A DNA stretch of 64,000 bases from CAVQDV01 sp963711375 (GTDB lineage: Bacteria; Pseudomonadota; Gammaproteobacteria; Coxiellales; Coxiellaceae): contig CAVQDV010000004.1 of the NCBI GenBank assembly GCA_963711375.1, forward strand, positions 16,473 through 80,472, read 5' to 3'. The translations under genes were made by a program, and so were the position numbers. This document shows, piece by piece, positions 18,112 through 25,841 of this stretch. Numbering within the stretch: position 1 is the first letter of the stretch; every line of letters starts with the position of its first letter. A model generated the notes under the pieces. The model was not told the origin of the DNA. It did not search any database and worked only from the letters and a program-made list of their open reading frames with translations.

Positions 18112-18384
18112 CTAGGCCAGTAAATCCCAAGTACTTTTGCCAAGCTTTGTGTCTGGAAAATCACTAAATACTGTAATTTCTTTATTTTCAGAATTTAAAT
18201 GATAAGCGAGTTTACGAATCGATCTAACTTGTTGGCTATCACCAAAAAAAACGTGAACATTAGGAGTGCCCTTAAAACGATGTCCCATTCCGTAGGCCAT
18301 ATGACCAAGTGCATTTAAAAGCCTATTTAAAGCAATCTCAGTATTTAATATTAAAACAAGAGTAGCTTTCGGATTAGCACCCAT
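18112..18384 (-). CDS. DUF2000-like small protein, shortened
   Basis: AAGGGGA lies 8 nt before the ATG at 18384, a better start than a TTG at 18408. The 90 residues begin KATLVLILNTEIALNRLLNALGH, which resembles the N-terminal strand and helix of DUF2000 (a peptidyl-tRNA hydrolase II-like fold). They continue with VHVFFGDSQQVRSIRKLAY, similar to the later part of that family. The usual length is about 130 residues, so the protein appears to lack the C-terminal third. DUF2000 has no firmly known function. It lies alone between a transposase remnant and proB. Confidence 0.5.
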   Translation of the reverse strand: MGANPKATLVLILNTEIALNRLLNALGHMAYGMGHRFKGTPNVHVFFGDSQQVRSIRKLAYHLNSENKEITVFSDFPDTKLGKSTWDLLA

Positions 18385-18659
18385 TCTATTTTCCCCTTGA
18401 TCAGTCAACCGTTTTATTTCTCGACAAGGCTAAGTTGTCGGAATGAATAGCCAAAAGGCTATCATTATAGCCTAATAAAATGGCCTGTAAATAATTCTAT
18501 TAATAGAAATATTATGCACTTTGAAAAAGTTGGCAAAACAAAATAATGGCTCGCCCGGAATGGACGGCCAGTTATTTCTGAAATCAAAAGCTAGTGATTC
18601 AGAAAACAGCTGTAAAATAGCACTTTAAACCTACTTTATATTGAAATAGGTAAAAAAAT

Positions 18660-18687
18660 TTGACAACTCCTGAGGTTTTTGTATAGA
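18660..18687 (+). promoter_or_regulatory. Sigma-70 promoter upstream of proB
   Basis: A perfect TTGACA (18660-18665), a 16-bp spacer and TATAGA (18682-18687). It would give a leader of about 165 nt with a C-rich stretch (18735-18755) and a small hairpin, CTAAG-TCTTG-CTTAG. The rest of the 18409-18857 gap shows no gene. Confidence 0.6.
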
Positions 18688-18857
18688 ATGGGCACACTAT
18701 GAATTCAACAACTTTTCTCAACAGATTAGCGTTTACCCCCCTTCCCCCTCCCGGCGTATAATTCCTATTTTTAATTTTTAGACCAACTAAGTCTTGCTTA
18801 GCTGGGTTCCAAATTATTTAAATGCTTAAATTACCCTTTTTAAGCATCGGGGGAATA

Positions 18858-19721
18858 ATGAATATTTTAAATCATAAAATTTGTGTCATCAAAATTGGCT
18901 CTGCCTTAGTCGTCAATAACGATGGAGGTTTAAATCAGCATTGGCTCGAAGCATTAGTTGAAGATGTGATAATGCTAAGATTGACTGGGCTTCAAGTTAT
19001 TTTGGTTTCATCGGGAGCTATTGCATCTGGCAAGTTGAAGCTTGGTTTAACGCAAAATAATGCTGCAATCTCTTTAGAAATAAAACAAGCTGCTTCTGCG
19101 ATTGGTCAAGTACAACTGTTACAAATGTATCAAAGTATATTCGATAATCATGGAATTCTTGGTGCACAACTTTTGTTGACGGCTGATGACTGTGAATATG
19201 AAAATCGATTTATTCAGTTAAAAAGCACCCTTAATACACTTTTGTCCATCGGAATAATTCCGATTATAAATGAAAATGATTCTGTAGCTACAAAACAAAA
19301 TAAATATGGTAATAATGATCAGCTTTCAGCTCGAATCGCGGAATTAATTCAAGCGGATGTATTGTTTCTATTATCGGATATCGATGGGCTTTATTCTGAT
19401 GATCCTAAAATAAATCCAGAGGCTGAATTTATTCCAATAGTGGATTCATTGAGCCCTGAAATATTATCAATGGGCAAGGGTACAACCACCCCTCACGGGA
19501 CTGGTGGGATGAAAACCAAGATCCAGGCAGCAAAAATAGCCATGGAATCTGGTTGCCATTTACTCATTATAAGAGGCAACCATCTTAGACCAATTAAGCA
19601 TTACTTAGATACAAAAAAAGGCACTTGGTTTATAGGCCAAAAACGTCCTGAATGTTTCGACTTAACGCGTGATGCGCAACAGACTATACTTCAAAAAAAT
19701 GAGGTGTGCTATGACAATTGA
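18858..19721 (+). CDS. proB: Glutamate 5-kinase lacking the PUA domain
   Basis: ProB phosphorylates glutamate at the gamma carboxyl, the first step of proline synthesis in the cytosol. The 287 residues hold the amino-acid-kinase fold: IKIGSALV (ATP binding) at the start, LVSSGAIASG, NENDSVA with YGNNDQLSARIA (glutamate site), LLSDIDGLY, and GTGGMKTKIQAAKIA. GGGGG before the ATG at 18858 sets the start; the upstream in-frame ATG has none. The usual C-terminal PUA domain is missing: after GTWF the frame runs into 28 residues encoded by a toxin-antitoxin promoter region and ends inside higA. PUA-less kinases can be active, so this may still work, but proline feedback could be altered. Confidence 0.88.
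   Translation: MNILNHKICVIKIGSALVVNNDGGLNQHWLEALVEDVIMLRLTGLQVILVSSGAIASGKLKLGLTQNNAAISLEIKQAASAIGQVQLLQMYQSIFDNHGILGAQLLLTADDCEYENRFIQLKSTLNTLLSIGIIPIINENDSVATKQNKYGNNDQLSARIAELIQADVLFLLSDIDGLYSDDPKINPEAEFIPIVDSLSPEILSMGKGTTTPHGTGGMKTKIQAAKIAMESGCHLLIIRGNHLRPIKHYLDTKKGTWFIGQKRPECFDLTRDAQQTILQKNEVCYDN
19662..19690 (+). promoter_or_regulatory. Relic HigBA promoter inside the proB tail
   Basis: TTAACG-17 bp-TATACT (19662-19690) aligns base for base with the higBA promoter at 29147-29175, including the shared CGTGRTGCGCAAC spacer. It lies within the last codons of proB and now drives higA alone. Confidence 0.6.
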
Positions 19722-19995
19722 TAAACCATTACATCCCGGTGAAATCATCAATGAAATTATCATTGAGGGCGCTGGCCTATCTGTGGCTGAAGCTTCGAAA
19801 AGACTCGATGTTAATCGCACGACTTTATCCAAGCTTATCAATGGGCATGCGGGAATTAGCCCTGATATGGCGCTTCGATTATCCAAGTTTTTTCCGAATA
19901 CCGATATTAAATTTTGGTTGGATCTTCAACGTGATTACGATATTTGGCTTATTCAGAAGCATCAAAATAAAATTCACGTTAAAGCCTTTGATTAG
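19711..19995 (+). CDS. higA: Orphan HigA family antitoxin
   Basis: At 94 residues, this Cro/C1-type HTH protein begins LHPGEIINEIIIEGAGLSVA, the HigA signature, with VNRTTLSKLINGHAGISPDMA as its recognition region. GAGGTG lies 4-5 nt before the ATG. It is close to the HigA at 29473, but no HigB toxin gene precedes it: the promoter is joined to the antitoxin ribosome-binding region by a short CAAAAAAA junction, so the toxin gene seems to have been deleted. An orphan HigA can still repress its promoter and may cross-neutralise the related HigB at 29.2 kb. Confidence 0.9.
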   Translation: MTIDKPLHPGEIINEIIIEGAGLSVAEASKRLDVNRTTLSKLINGHAGISPDMALRLSKFFPNTDIKFWLDLQRDYDIWLIQKHQNKIHVKAFD

Positions 19996-20050
19996 GTGGC
20001 TAAATCAACTGAGTTTAATTTAATTATGCATTTTCTAAACGCACAAAAAT

Positions 20051-20076
20051 AGTCCAGTAGGAAAAACTACTGGACT
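20051..20076. terminator. Bidirectional terminator hairpin
   Basis: Perfect 10-bp arms AGTCCAGTAG (20051-20060) and CTACTGGACT (20067-20076) lie between the convergent higA and GFA-fusion genes. Read on the minus strand, ATTTTTGTGC follows the stem, a proper T-run for the minus-strand operon. Confidence 0.75.
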
Positions 20077-20112
20077 ATGTTCACCGTTTTGAAAATGTAA
20101 CATGGAATCTAG

Positions 20113-21342
20113 CTACTCATCTTGATTAAATTTTATATACTCTTTTTGAATCTCTTTTAATTTTTCTGTCATTCCTAAACCAAAGCAATTATTCATATGA
20201 TCCATCATCTCTAAAAATATTCTAAACACAAAATCAAAGGCAGCATCATTTCGGAATTCTATATAATCATCTTGCTCTAAATGACCTTGTTTTCGAAAAT
20301 ATTCTGTAAAATCGTTTGCGTGAACATTTCTTGAAAAATTTCGGTACATGATTTGATATTCACCCATTTTATTGTATTTACGCGATATATTTTCAATACT
20401 GTCAAGAGGAAACCCATGTTTTTTAATTTTGCCTAAATTAGAACCGTGTTTTTCTTTAAGCTGTTTTAAGTCTCCAAGTATTTCAGTGAAATTATGGTCG
20501 GGCATGCTCTTGTCCTGCTCTAATGCATTCTTCTCTCTAATCAATACTATCGTTTCGACTACAAAGAGTGCAGCTTCTTCTTGAGAAGAGGAGAGCATAA
20601 TAGAAATAAAGTGTATATACTTTAAATAGGTTTCAAATAAAACCCTAATCAATGCTTGACTACATTCATCTAAATCGTTTTTATGTAACTGAATTATTCC
20701 ATCAACTAAATCAATCGCTTTTTCAAAAAACCATGCTAAAATAGACGAAGGGAGATCGGGTTTGTATTGATGAATAAATGATAAATAACCTACCCTAGAT
20801 AAGCATTTTATTTTTTGAATCAGGAAAAAGATTTTTTCCGAATTTATGTCGATATCCTCACTTATCCTTTGTCTATGTTCTTTCAAAATTTCTGCTTGAT
20901 CCTTGTGTGCCAAAGGTTTCTCGAAATCTCTAATATCAAACGGTGGCCATTCTTCATATTGTGGAAGATCATCGGTAATTTCAAACCAGGGGGCTTTGGA
21001 TCCAACAAAGATATTCATCATTGGACGATTTCTTGGATCTTGATTTAAGCCACCAATCGGTAACCCAATAGAATCTGGATCATCATCATAGGTACTTATT
21101 AAACACGACCCACAAATAGAACAGAATGATTTCGTAACATGCTCTGAAGAGAGATATTTTGATAAATGTTCCTGACCCTTGATCCATTTAAAGTTTTTAG
21201 TTTCTACGGTTGCTCTGGTGCGAAATGCAGCCCCATGCCATCTTCTGCATTTTGAGCAATGACAATTTACAATTGCCCCTAATTCACCATTAATCTCATA
21301 AGCAATTGCACCGCAAAGACATTCCCCAGTTAATTTTTTCAT
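20113..21342 (-). CDS. GFA/CENP-V zinc domain fused to a DUF5677-like domain
   Basis: Residues 1-135 are a GFA (glutathione-dependent formaldehyde-activating enzyme-like) fold with its zinc-binding cysteines in order: CLC, CHCSKCRRWHG, and CSICGS. Residues about 165-400 are helical and resemble DUF5677 proteins (SQALIRVLFETYLKYIHFI, then YRNFSRNVHANDF near 345-360), which often accompany defence or stress loci but lack a known reaction. I know of no standard enzyme with this join, and the junction is in frame with no stop or RBS between. AAGGTG precedes the ATG, which lies 1 bp after the stop of the upstream metallopeptidase-like gene, so the two form an operon. Confidence 0.75.
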   Translation of the reverse strand: MKKLTGECLCGAIAYEINGELGAIVNCHCSKCRRWHGAAFRTRATVETKNFKWIKGQEHLSKYLSSEHVTKSFCSICGSCLISTYDDDPDSIGLPIGGLNQDPRNRPMMNIFVGSKAPWFEITDDLPQYEEWPPFDIRDFEKPLAHKDQAEILKEHRQRISEDIDINSEKIFFLIQKIKCLSRVGYLSFIHQYKPDLPSSILAWFFEKAIDLVDGIIQLHKNDLDECSQALIRVLFETYLKYIHFISIMLSSSQEEAALFVVETIVLIREKNALEQDKSMPDHNFTEILGDLKQLKEKHGSNLGKIKKHGFPLDSIENISRKYNKMGEYQIMYRNFSRNVHANDFTEYFRKQGHLEQDDYIEFRNDAAFDFVFRIFLEMMDHMNNCFGLGMTEKLKEIQKEYIKFNQDE

Positions 21343-21343
21343 T

Positions 21344-22087
21344 TCATCTCACCTTACTTAAATTTTTAATCCGATTTCTTGATGGGTCATAAATAATTAA
21401 TATCGTCAAAACCACTAAAATTGAAAAAATATTCGTGAGATTCGATACCAACTGCCAATTGGTATCCATGGTAGGTCCCCAATAAATTAAAGACAAAGGC
21501 AAAGTCCAAAAAGTCATCCACAGAAAAACCCGTCTAAACAATGTCCTTTTAATCGGAAGTAATAAATACATTTTAATGAGCTCATATCGATAAAAGCGAT
21601 ATAACCCTAATCCGACAATTACAATGCTAGGAATAAAAATCCACAGCGGCGAAATATTAAGTCCCTGGATAAATTCTCCAATATCACCCATTACAAAAGT
21701 TCGATTCAAATAAGAAAACATTTCCATCAAATTAATACTAGCCAACCAAAAAAATAGACTTAATAAGAGGTTGTTTCGTTTTATGAAATTCCAATTTAGA
21801 AATAAAATTGAAACAATAAATAAAATAAATGTCGAAAAAATTCCACTAATTCCTATAAGAGCTTCTTGAACACCATGCCCTGAAGACAAAATTCTGGCAT
21901 AATCCACAGCCTCAGAAACGGGTACTAAATACCAACTTCCGTACTGGATATCAAAAGGAGACGACTTATAGCCAAAAATCCATGCCATAGTAGCATGTGC
22001 ATATTCATGTGTTAAAATGGCAAGATAGAAAGTCAAAATAATACTGAACATCGTAATAAAAAGAATTTTTAAATTTTTTAAATTCAC
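21344..22087 (-). CDS. Membrane metalloprotease-like protein (HEYAH motif)
   Basis: This 247-residue integral membrane protein has about six hydrophobic segments. The first contains LAILTHEYAHATMAWIFGY, an HExxH zinc-site motif set in a membrane helix as in site-2-type (M50) peptidases. A second conserved Asp-containing motif typical of M50 (NxxPxxxxDG) is not obvious, so catalytic activity is uncertain. The start is GTG, supported by GAGG 7-8 nt before it. The gene lies directly downstream of the tyrosine recombinase gene and 1 bp from the GFA-fusion gene, as if cargo of that recombinase module. Confidence 0.6.
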   Translation of the reverse strand: MNLKNLKILFITMFSIILTFYLAILTHEYAHATMAWIFGYKSSPFDIQYGSWYLVPVSEAVDYARILSSGHGVQEALIGISGIFSTFILFIVSILFLNWNFIKRNNLLLSLFFWLASINLMEMFSYLNRTFVMGDIGEFIQGLNISPLWIFIPSIVIVGLGLYRFYRYELIKMYLLLPIKRTLFRRVFLWMTFWTLPLSLIYWGPTMDTNWQLVSNLTNIFSILVVLTILIIYDPSRNRIKNLSKVR

Positions 22088-22142
22088 TTCAATTCCTCAT
22101 GACTATTGGTATTTCAATCCAATTGAATGTCTAATGCAGCGC

Positions 22143-23087
22143 CTAAAACTCAAACAGGACCTTCACTGCGCTATCCGAAAACTGCCTACCAGCCTCAATA
22201 TATTCAATCACGGTTTTGGTGGAACGCCAACGTCCATGTTTTTGGATGGCTGGCATTGAGGCACCTAATCTTGCAGCTTCTGTGGCAAATCCTCTTCGGA
22301 CTGAATGGCTGCTGATTTGTGATGCGTTTGGTAAACTTACTTCATTTGCCAATTCCATAATAATCAAATTCCAATAGCGCGAGCTGATTTCTTTTTCATT
22401 TATTTTGCTGGATTTTGAAATTCGGCGAAAAATTGGGCCGGTCCATTGAGCGCTCGCTTGGCGCCAATCGATCAGGGCTCTTACTGGACATCGCTTATCA
22501 TCACCAAATGGAATCACGCAATGACTGCCCTCCCCGCTTTGATCAGTTTTACTTCGGGGCACAAGGACGATCATACCATCACTTTCGAATTTCACTTGTT
22601 CCCATTTTAAAGCCACAAGCTCGGAGCGTCGGAAGGCGCCGAAATAGCCTACTAATAATAGGGCTTTATTTCGGATCGATAAGGGAGTTGGCTTTTTATT
22701 TAAATGCTCAATGATCTGGTCTAGATCCTTTAATCGCAATGCGGCGGCTTGTTGTTTGGGTTGGCCATGTAATCTGGCTATTCCACTTAGGGTTTTATTG
22801 ACGAGGGGTGCAGCTGTTGGATCTGGGTGGCCTTTCAGTCTGTGCCATTGACGGAGAGCTGTTAACCTTCGCTTCAATGTTCTGGGATTAAAATGCTCCG
22901 CGCATTTTCGTAGATAGGCCTCAAGCACTTCTGGGCTTGTTGGCAATTTGCCGCCTTCTTTCAGAAAATGTTCGATATCACTTTGATAAGCCCGCCGAGT
23001 GTTGTCACTAGTAGCCGCATGTATGTAACGAGATTCCCAGCCATCAAGTGACTGCGAACCTGTTTCTATTAAGGCCTGATCATCCAT
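22143..23087 (-). CDS. Tyrosine recombinase/integrase (module 1)
   Basis: The 314 residues comprise an N-terminal SAM-like DNA-binding domain (about 20-105) and a catalytic domain with the full active-site set: Arg in GAFRRSELVALKW, His-x-x-Arg in SSHSVRRGFATEAA, the second His/Trp in KHGRWRS, and the nucleophile Tyr in VIEYIEAGR. It shares the large majority of residues with the integrase at 34922-35896, including the ending QFSDSAVKVLFxF. Both are preceded by the same acidic-tail small gene and a shared 143-bp segment, so they are copies of one mobile module. It should catalyse site-specific integration; the attachment site is not evident. Confidence 0.92.
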   Translation of the reverse strand: MDDQALIETGSQSLDGWESRYIHAATSDNTRRAYQSDIEHFLKEGGKLPTSPEVLEAYLRKCAEHFNPRTLKRRLTALRQWHRLKGHPDPTAAPLVNKTLSGIARLHGQPKQQAAALRLKDLDQIIEHLNKKPTPLSIRNKALLLVGYFGAFRRSELVALKWEQVKFESDGMIVLVPRSKTDQSGEGSHCVIPFGDDKRCPVRALIDWRQASAQWTGPIFRRISKSSKINEKEISSRYWNLIIMELANEVSLPNASQISSHSVRRGFATEAARLGASMPAIQKHGRWRSTKTVIEYIEAGRQFSDSAVKVLFEF

Positions 23088-23235
23088 TTTGCTTGTCGCT
23101 CCCTGTTTTCATATCTCGTGACTCAATGATCACGAAATTATCAAAATTTACATAGAGTTCAATTTTATCACATTACTGTCCATAATCTCCAAAATGGACA
23201 GTAATAGAAATTTGAAAAAGATCGCAAAAATATAG

Positions 23236-23255
23236 CGGCGGCTGGTGGGCCGCCG
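23236..23255 (-). terminator. Terminator of the small acidic-tail gene (module 1)
   Basis: CGGCGGC (23236-23242) and GCCGCCG (23249-23255) form a GC-rich 7-bp stem. On the minus strand it is followed by CTATATTTTTGC. The same hairpin occurs in module 2 at 36020-36039. Confidence 0.75.
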
Positions 23256-23287
23256 ACTATTCAAAATTAAGGAATCTATAAATTATA

Positions 23288-23767
23288 TCATTCTGAGTCG
23301 GAGTCAGAATTTGTCAAAGAAGGTGATTCTTGTTCTTTCTTCTCTTTATCGGCACCAGAAGCCTCCTGATAGCTTGAATCTTTCCAAAGACTCTGAGCAA
23401 TTATTGCTAATGCAATACCTTCAGCCTTCTGTGTTTCTGGATCTTCAATTTTCAGGATTTCTGCCGCTCGGCGTGAAATATAATCATCAGTTTCCTGTTT
23501 ACGCACAGTAGCCAGTTGAAGCTTCATAGACTCCGAGATAACGGGCTTAGAGTCACCAGAAGCCTCCTGATAGCTTGAATCTTTCCAAAGACTCTGAGCA
23601 ATTATTGCTAATGCAATACCTTCAGCCTTCTGTGTTTCTGGATCTTCAATTTTCAGGATTTCTGCCGCTCGGCGTGAAATATAATCATCAGTTTCCTGTT
23701 TACGCACCGCAGCAAGCTTTTTGGATTCTTCAAGTGATACTCCACAATTATCGTCAGAACTTCTCAT
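23288..23767 (-). CDS. Small acidic-tail protein with internal duplication (module 1)
   Basis: The family is unknown to me. This 159-residue protein carries two copies of a 51-residue block (VRKQETDDYISRRAAEILKI and on to WKDSSYQEASG) with identical DNA, separated by 16 residues, and ends in a Ser/Asp tail, SDSDSE. GAGGT lies 8 nt before the ATG. The paralog at 36072-36644 has one block and a different N-terminal half, so this copy has replaced unique sequence by a duplicated block. It lies just upstream of, and on the same strand as, the integrase in both modules, so it could be an accessory or directionality factor; that role is inferred from synteny only. Confidence 0.6.
   Translation of the reverse strand: MRSSDDNCGVSLEESKKLAAVRKQETDDYISRRAAEILKIEDPETQKAEGIALAIIAQSLWKDSSYQEASGDSKPVISESMKLQLATVRKQETDDYISRRAAEILKIEDPETQKAEGIALAIIAQSLWKDSSYQEASGADKEKKEQESPSLTNSDSDSE
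23354..23707. repeat. 153-bp direct duplication inside the small gene
   Basis: Copies at 23354-23506 and 23555-23707 are identical as read, with a 48-bp gap and a period of 201 bp. The length is a multiple of three, so the reading frame is kept. Confidence 0.9.
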
Positions 23768-23910
23768 TTTTTTACCTCATTAATAACTTATTTGCCTGAA
23801 AAAGGAAGTCCCGTAGCTTCACACTAACCTGGATTTCCTTCGCTTAAGATGAGCAGTATAACCCGCGAATATTAAGGAAATATTAAAGTGCGCAACGAGG
23901 CGCAAATATT
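23768..23910. repeat. Conserved 143-bp upstream segment of the recombinase module, copy 1
   Basis: It matches 36645-36787 with essentially one difference. It contains the leader of the small gene and no ORF, and probably holds the module promoter and possibly an integrase-binding end. In both copies similarity stops after GCGCAAATATT, exactly where other mobile DNA begins. Confidence 0.8.
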
Positions 23911-23918
23911 CCAGGGCG

Positions 23919-25828
23919 GTTCAGTAGAATGGCTGGATCACTCCAGCCAAACCCTGATCAGAACCGGACGTGCAGTTTTCCCGCATCCGGCTCCCGAAAG
24001 TGCTAATATTCAGCAGTGCGAAACATGGATGTCGTTTTGATATACTGCGGAAAATTCATTCGTTTCAAAAGATTTCCAAAGCTTTTCCAGTTTATTTTAC
24101 GCTTGCCGCCTTTACGATTTACCCAAACAAATAATGCACGCCTACTCCACTGAATAAACGTACTAACCTGCTTTTGGTTATCCGAAATAGCGTGGTAGTT
24201 TCCCCACCCAATCACTACTCGTTTCACTCGCTGAATTACGACATGTGTCTTTTCATGGAGACTGCGTTTGAGATGCTGTCGCAAGTTGACAAGCTTCTTG
24301 GCTATTCGGTCAGCGCGGCTTTTATATTTTAGCCGCCACTTTCCTGATCTGCTTTGTCCCCAATAACAAGTAAATCCTAAGAATTTATATGTTTTGAGGC
24401 GCTCGCCATTTGTTTTGGCTTCTCTCGCGTGTGCCGCTCCGGATTTAATCACACTCGATTTATCCGCGTGCAATTTTAATCCGAATTTGTCCAGTCGCTT
24501 TGGTAATACTTTATAAAACCGCTTCGCGTCTTCCTCGTACTGAAATACAAACACCATATCATCTGCAAACCTTATCATTTCTGCTTTCCCATTTAAGTGG
24601 TCGAGTCTTGTTCTTTCGAACCAACTATCCACCGCATAGTGCAGATAAATATTTGACAAGATTGGCGAGATAATTGACCCGGTGGGCACTCCAATTTTAT
24701 TGAGCTCAGCCTTTCCGTTCACCAAAATTGGTGCACGAATTAACTTCTCAAGTAATTTCAGAAATTTCCTATCCGCAATCTTTTCTCGCAAAATTCCCTG
24801 CAAATTTGCATGCGGGATGCTGCTAAAATATTGGGAGAGATCAATTTCTACTGTTGCGCCTCTCGGATAGCTGCTGCTGTGTTTCATTAACGCCCTCAGT
24901 GCGTCGTGCGCATTTATTCCTTCTCTGTACCCGTAGGAGCACGGAAGAAATAATGGTTCATAGATTTTCGTGAGAATTTGCGACACCGCCCTCTGTACGA
25001 TTTTGTCTTCAAAACAAGTAATCGCCAGCGGCCTTGTGCTGCCGTCTTCTTTTGGAATTTCTACCATACACGCTGCCTTAGGCTTGTACGCGTTTCTGCG
25101 AAGTTTCGCATGAAGATCAATTAAATTTTCATCGAGATTTTCACCGTAGATTTTCTTCGTGACTTCATCGATACCGACTGCCTTGCCTCCATCGAGCTGT
25201 CGATAACATTCGCGCAGCAAATCCAGATCGATCACGTGCCAAACATTATTGAACACCGTATCCGGTCTGAAAATTGCTCGTCTGCCTATACCTTCGAGTT
25301 TCGTTGTCTTTTGATTTGTGCTCACTGATTGTAGCTTCATTTAAGTCTCCCTCTCCGGTTATCACTCTCTGCCAGCCCTTCGTTCCACGAAAGTTACTTC
25401 GCTTCATCGCTACTATGACTGGCTCCGACGCCCACCGTCCTTCGTCACAATCTTGCGGTTCAAGCCGCTTGAATTTTGACTACTGCTATCCTTGCAGAGA
25501 TCAGTGGGTTCTCCCAAGTTCCTGACACATCTCTACTAACTCGCCAACGCCTTCGACCCCGGTGAGAAACATTTCTACTCCCGCTTTATTGCAGAAATGT
25601 TTATTGCTTGCTTGGTGCAATAACCCTTCAGCTCTCACAAAATACTTTATTTCGAGGTTATTTCACGTTCACCCTATGCGTATCGGGTTTCGGCTCGAAA
25701 GTTTCGCTGTCTACGCTTCACTGCTTTCGTTACCTGCGGCAGCGCAAGACTCGCTATGCAGTGCGATCGGTGTCGCTTCTGCAGCAGGACTTTCACCTGC
25801 AAGACATGCCAAGCTTTGCTTGGCGCAC
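23919..25828 (-). mobile_element. Group II intron, left copy
   Basis: The 5' end is GTGCGCC (G at 25828, minus strand), the usual group II start. Domain V is the 33-nt GAGCCGG...GTCCGGTTC hairpin, the complement of the copy at 28968-29000. A domain VI stem follows, ending near CTACTGAAC. The RT gene lies in domain IV. Sequence is identical as read to the right copy, so insertion or conversion was recent. Confidence 0.85.
24003..25340 (-). CDS. ltrA: Group II intron reverse transcriptase/maturase, left copy
   Basis: The 445-residue intron-encoded protein aids splicing of its own RNA and copies it into a DNA target. The RT blocks are clear: TRPLAITCFEDKIVQRAV, PCSYGYREG, FSSIPH, GVPTGSIISPILSNIYL, the catalytic RFADDMVF (FADD instead of the more common YADD), and YKFLGFTCYWG. 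The maturase X region follows with VVIGWGNYHAISDN. It ends at FRTAEY without an HNH endonuclease domain, as in endonuclease-free introns that use nascent strands for priming. The protein is identical to the one at 27621-28958. Confidence 0.93.
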   Translation of the reverse strand: MKLQSVSTNQKTTKLEGIGRRAIFRPDTVFNNVWHVIDLDLLRECYRQLDGGKAVGIDEVTKKIYGENLDENLIDLHAKLRRNAYKPKAACMVEIPKEDGSTRPLAITCFEDKIVQRAVSQILTKIYEPLFLPCSYGYREGINAHDALRALMKHSSSYPRGATVEIDLSQYFSSIPHANLQGILREKIADRKFLKLLEKLIRAPILVNGKAELNKIGVPTGSIISPILSNIYLHYAVDSWFERTRLDHLNGKAEMIRFADDMVFVFQYEEDAKRFYKVLPKRLDKFGLKLHADKSSVIKSGAAHAREAKTNGERLKTYKFLGFTCYWGQSRSGKWRLKYKSRADRIAKKLVNLRQHLKRSLHEKTHVVIQRVKRVVIGWGNYHAISDNQKQVSTFIQWSRRALFVWVNRKGGKRKINWKSFGNLLKRMNFPQYIKTTSMFRTAEY

Positions 25829-25841
25829 ATTGCACCAAAGT

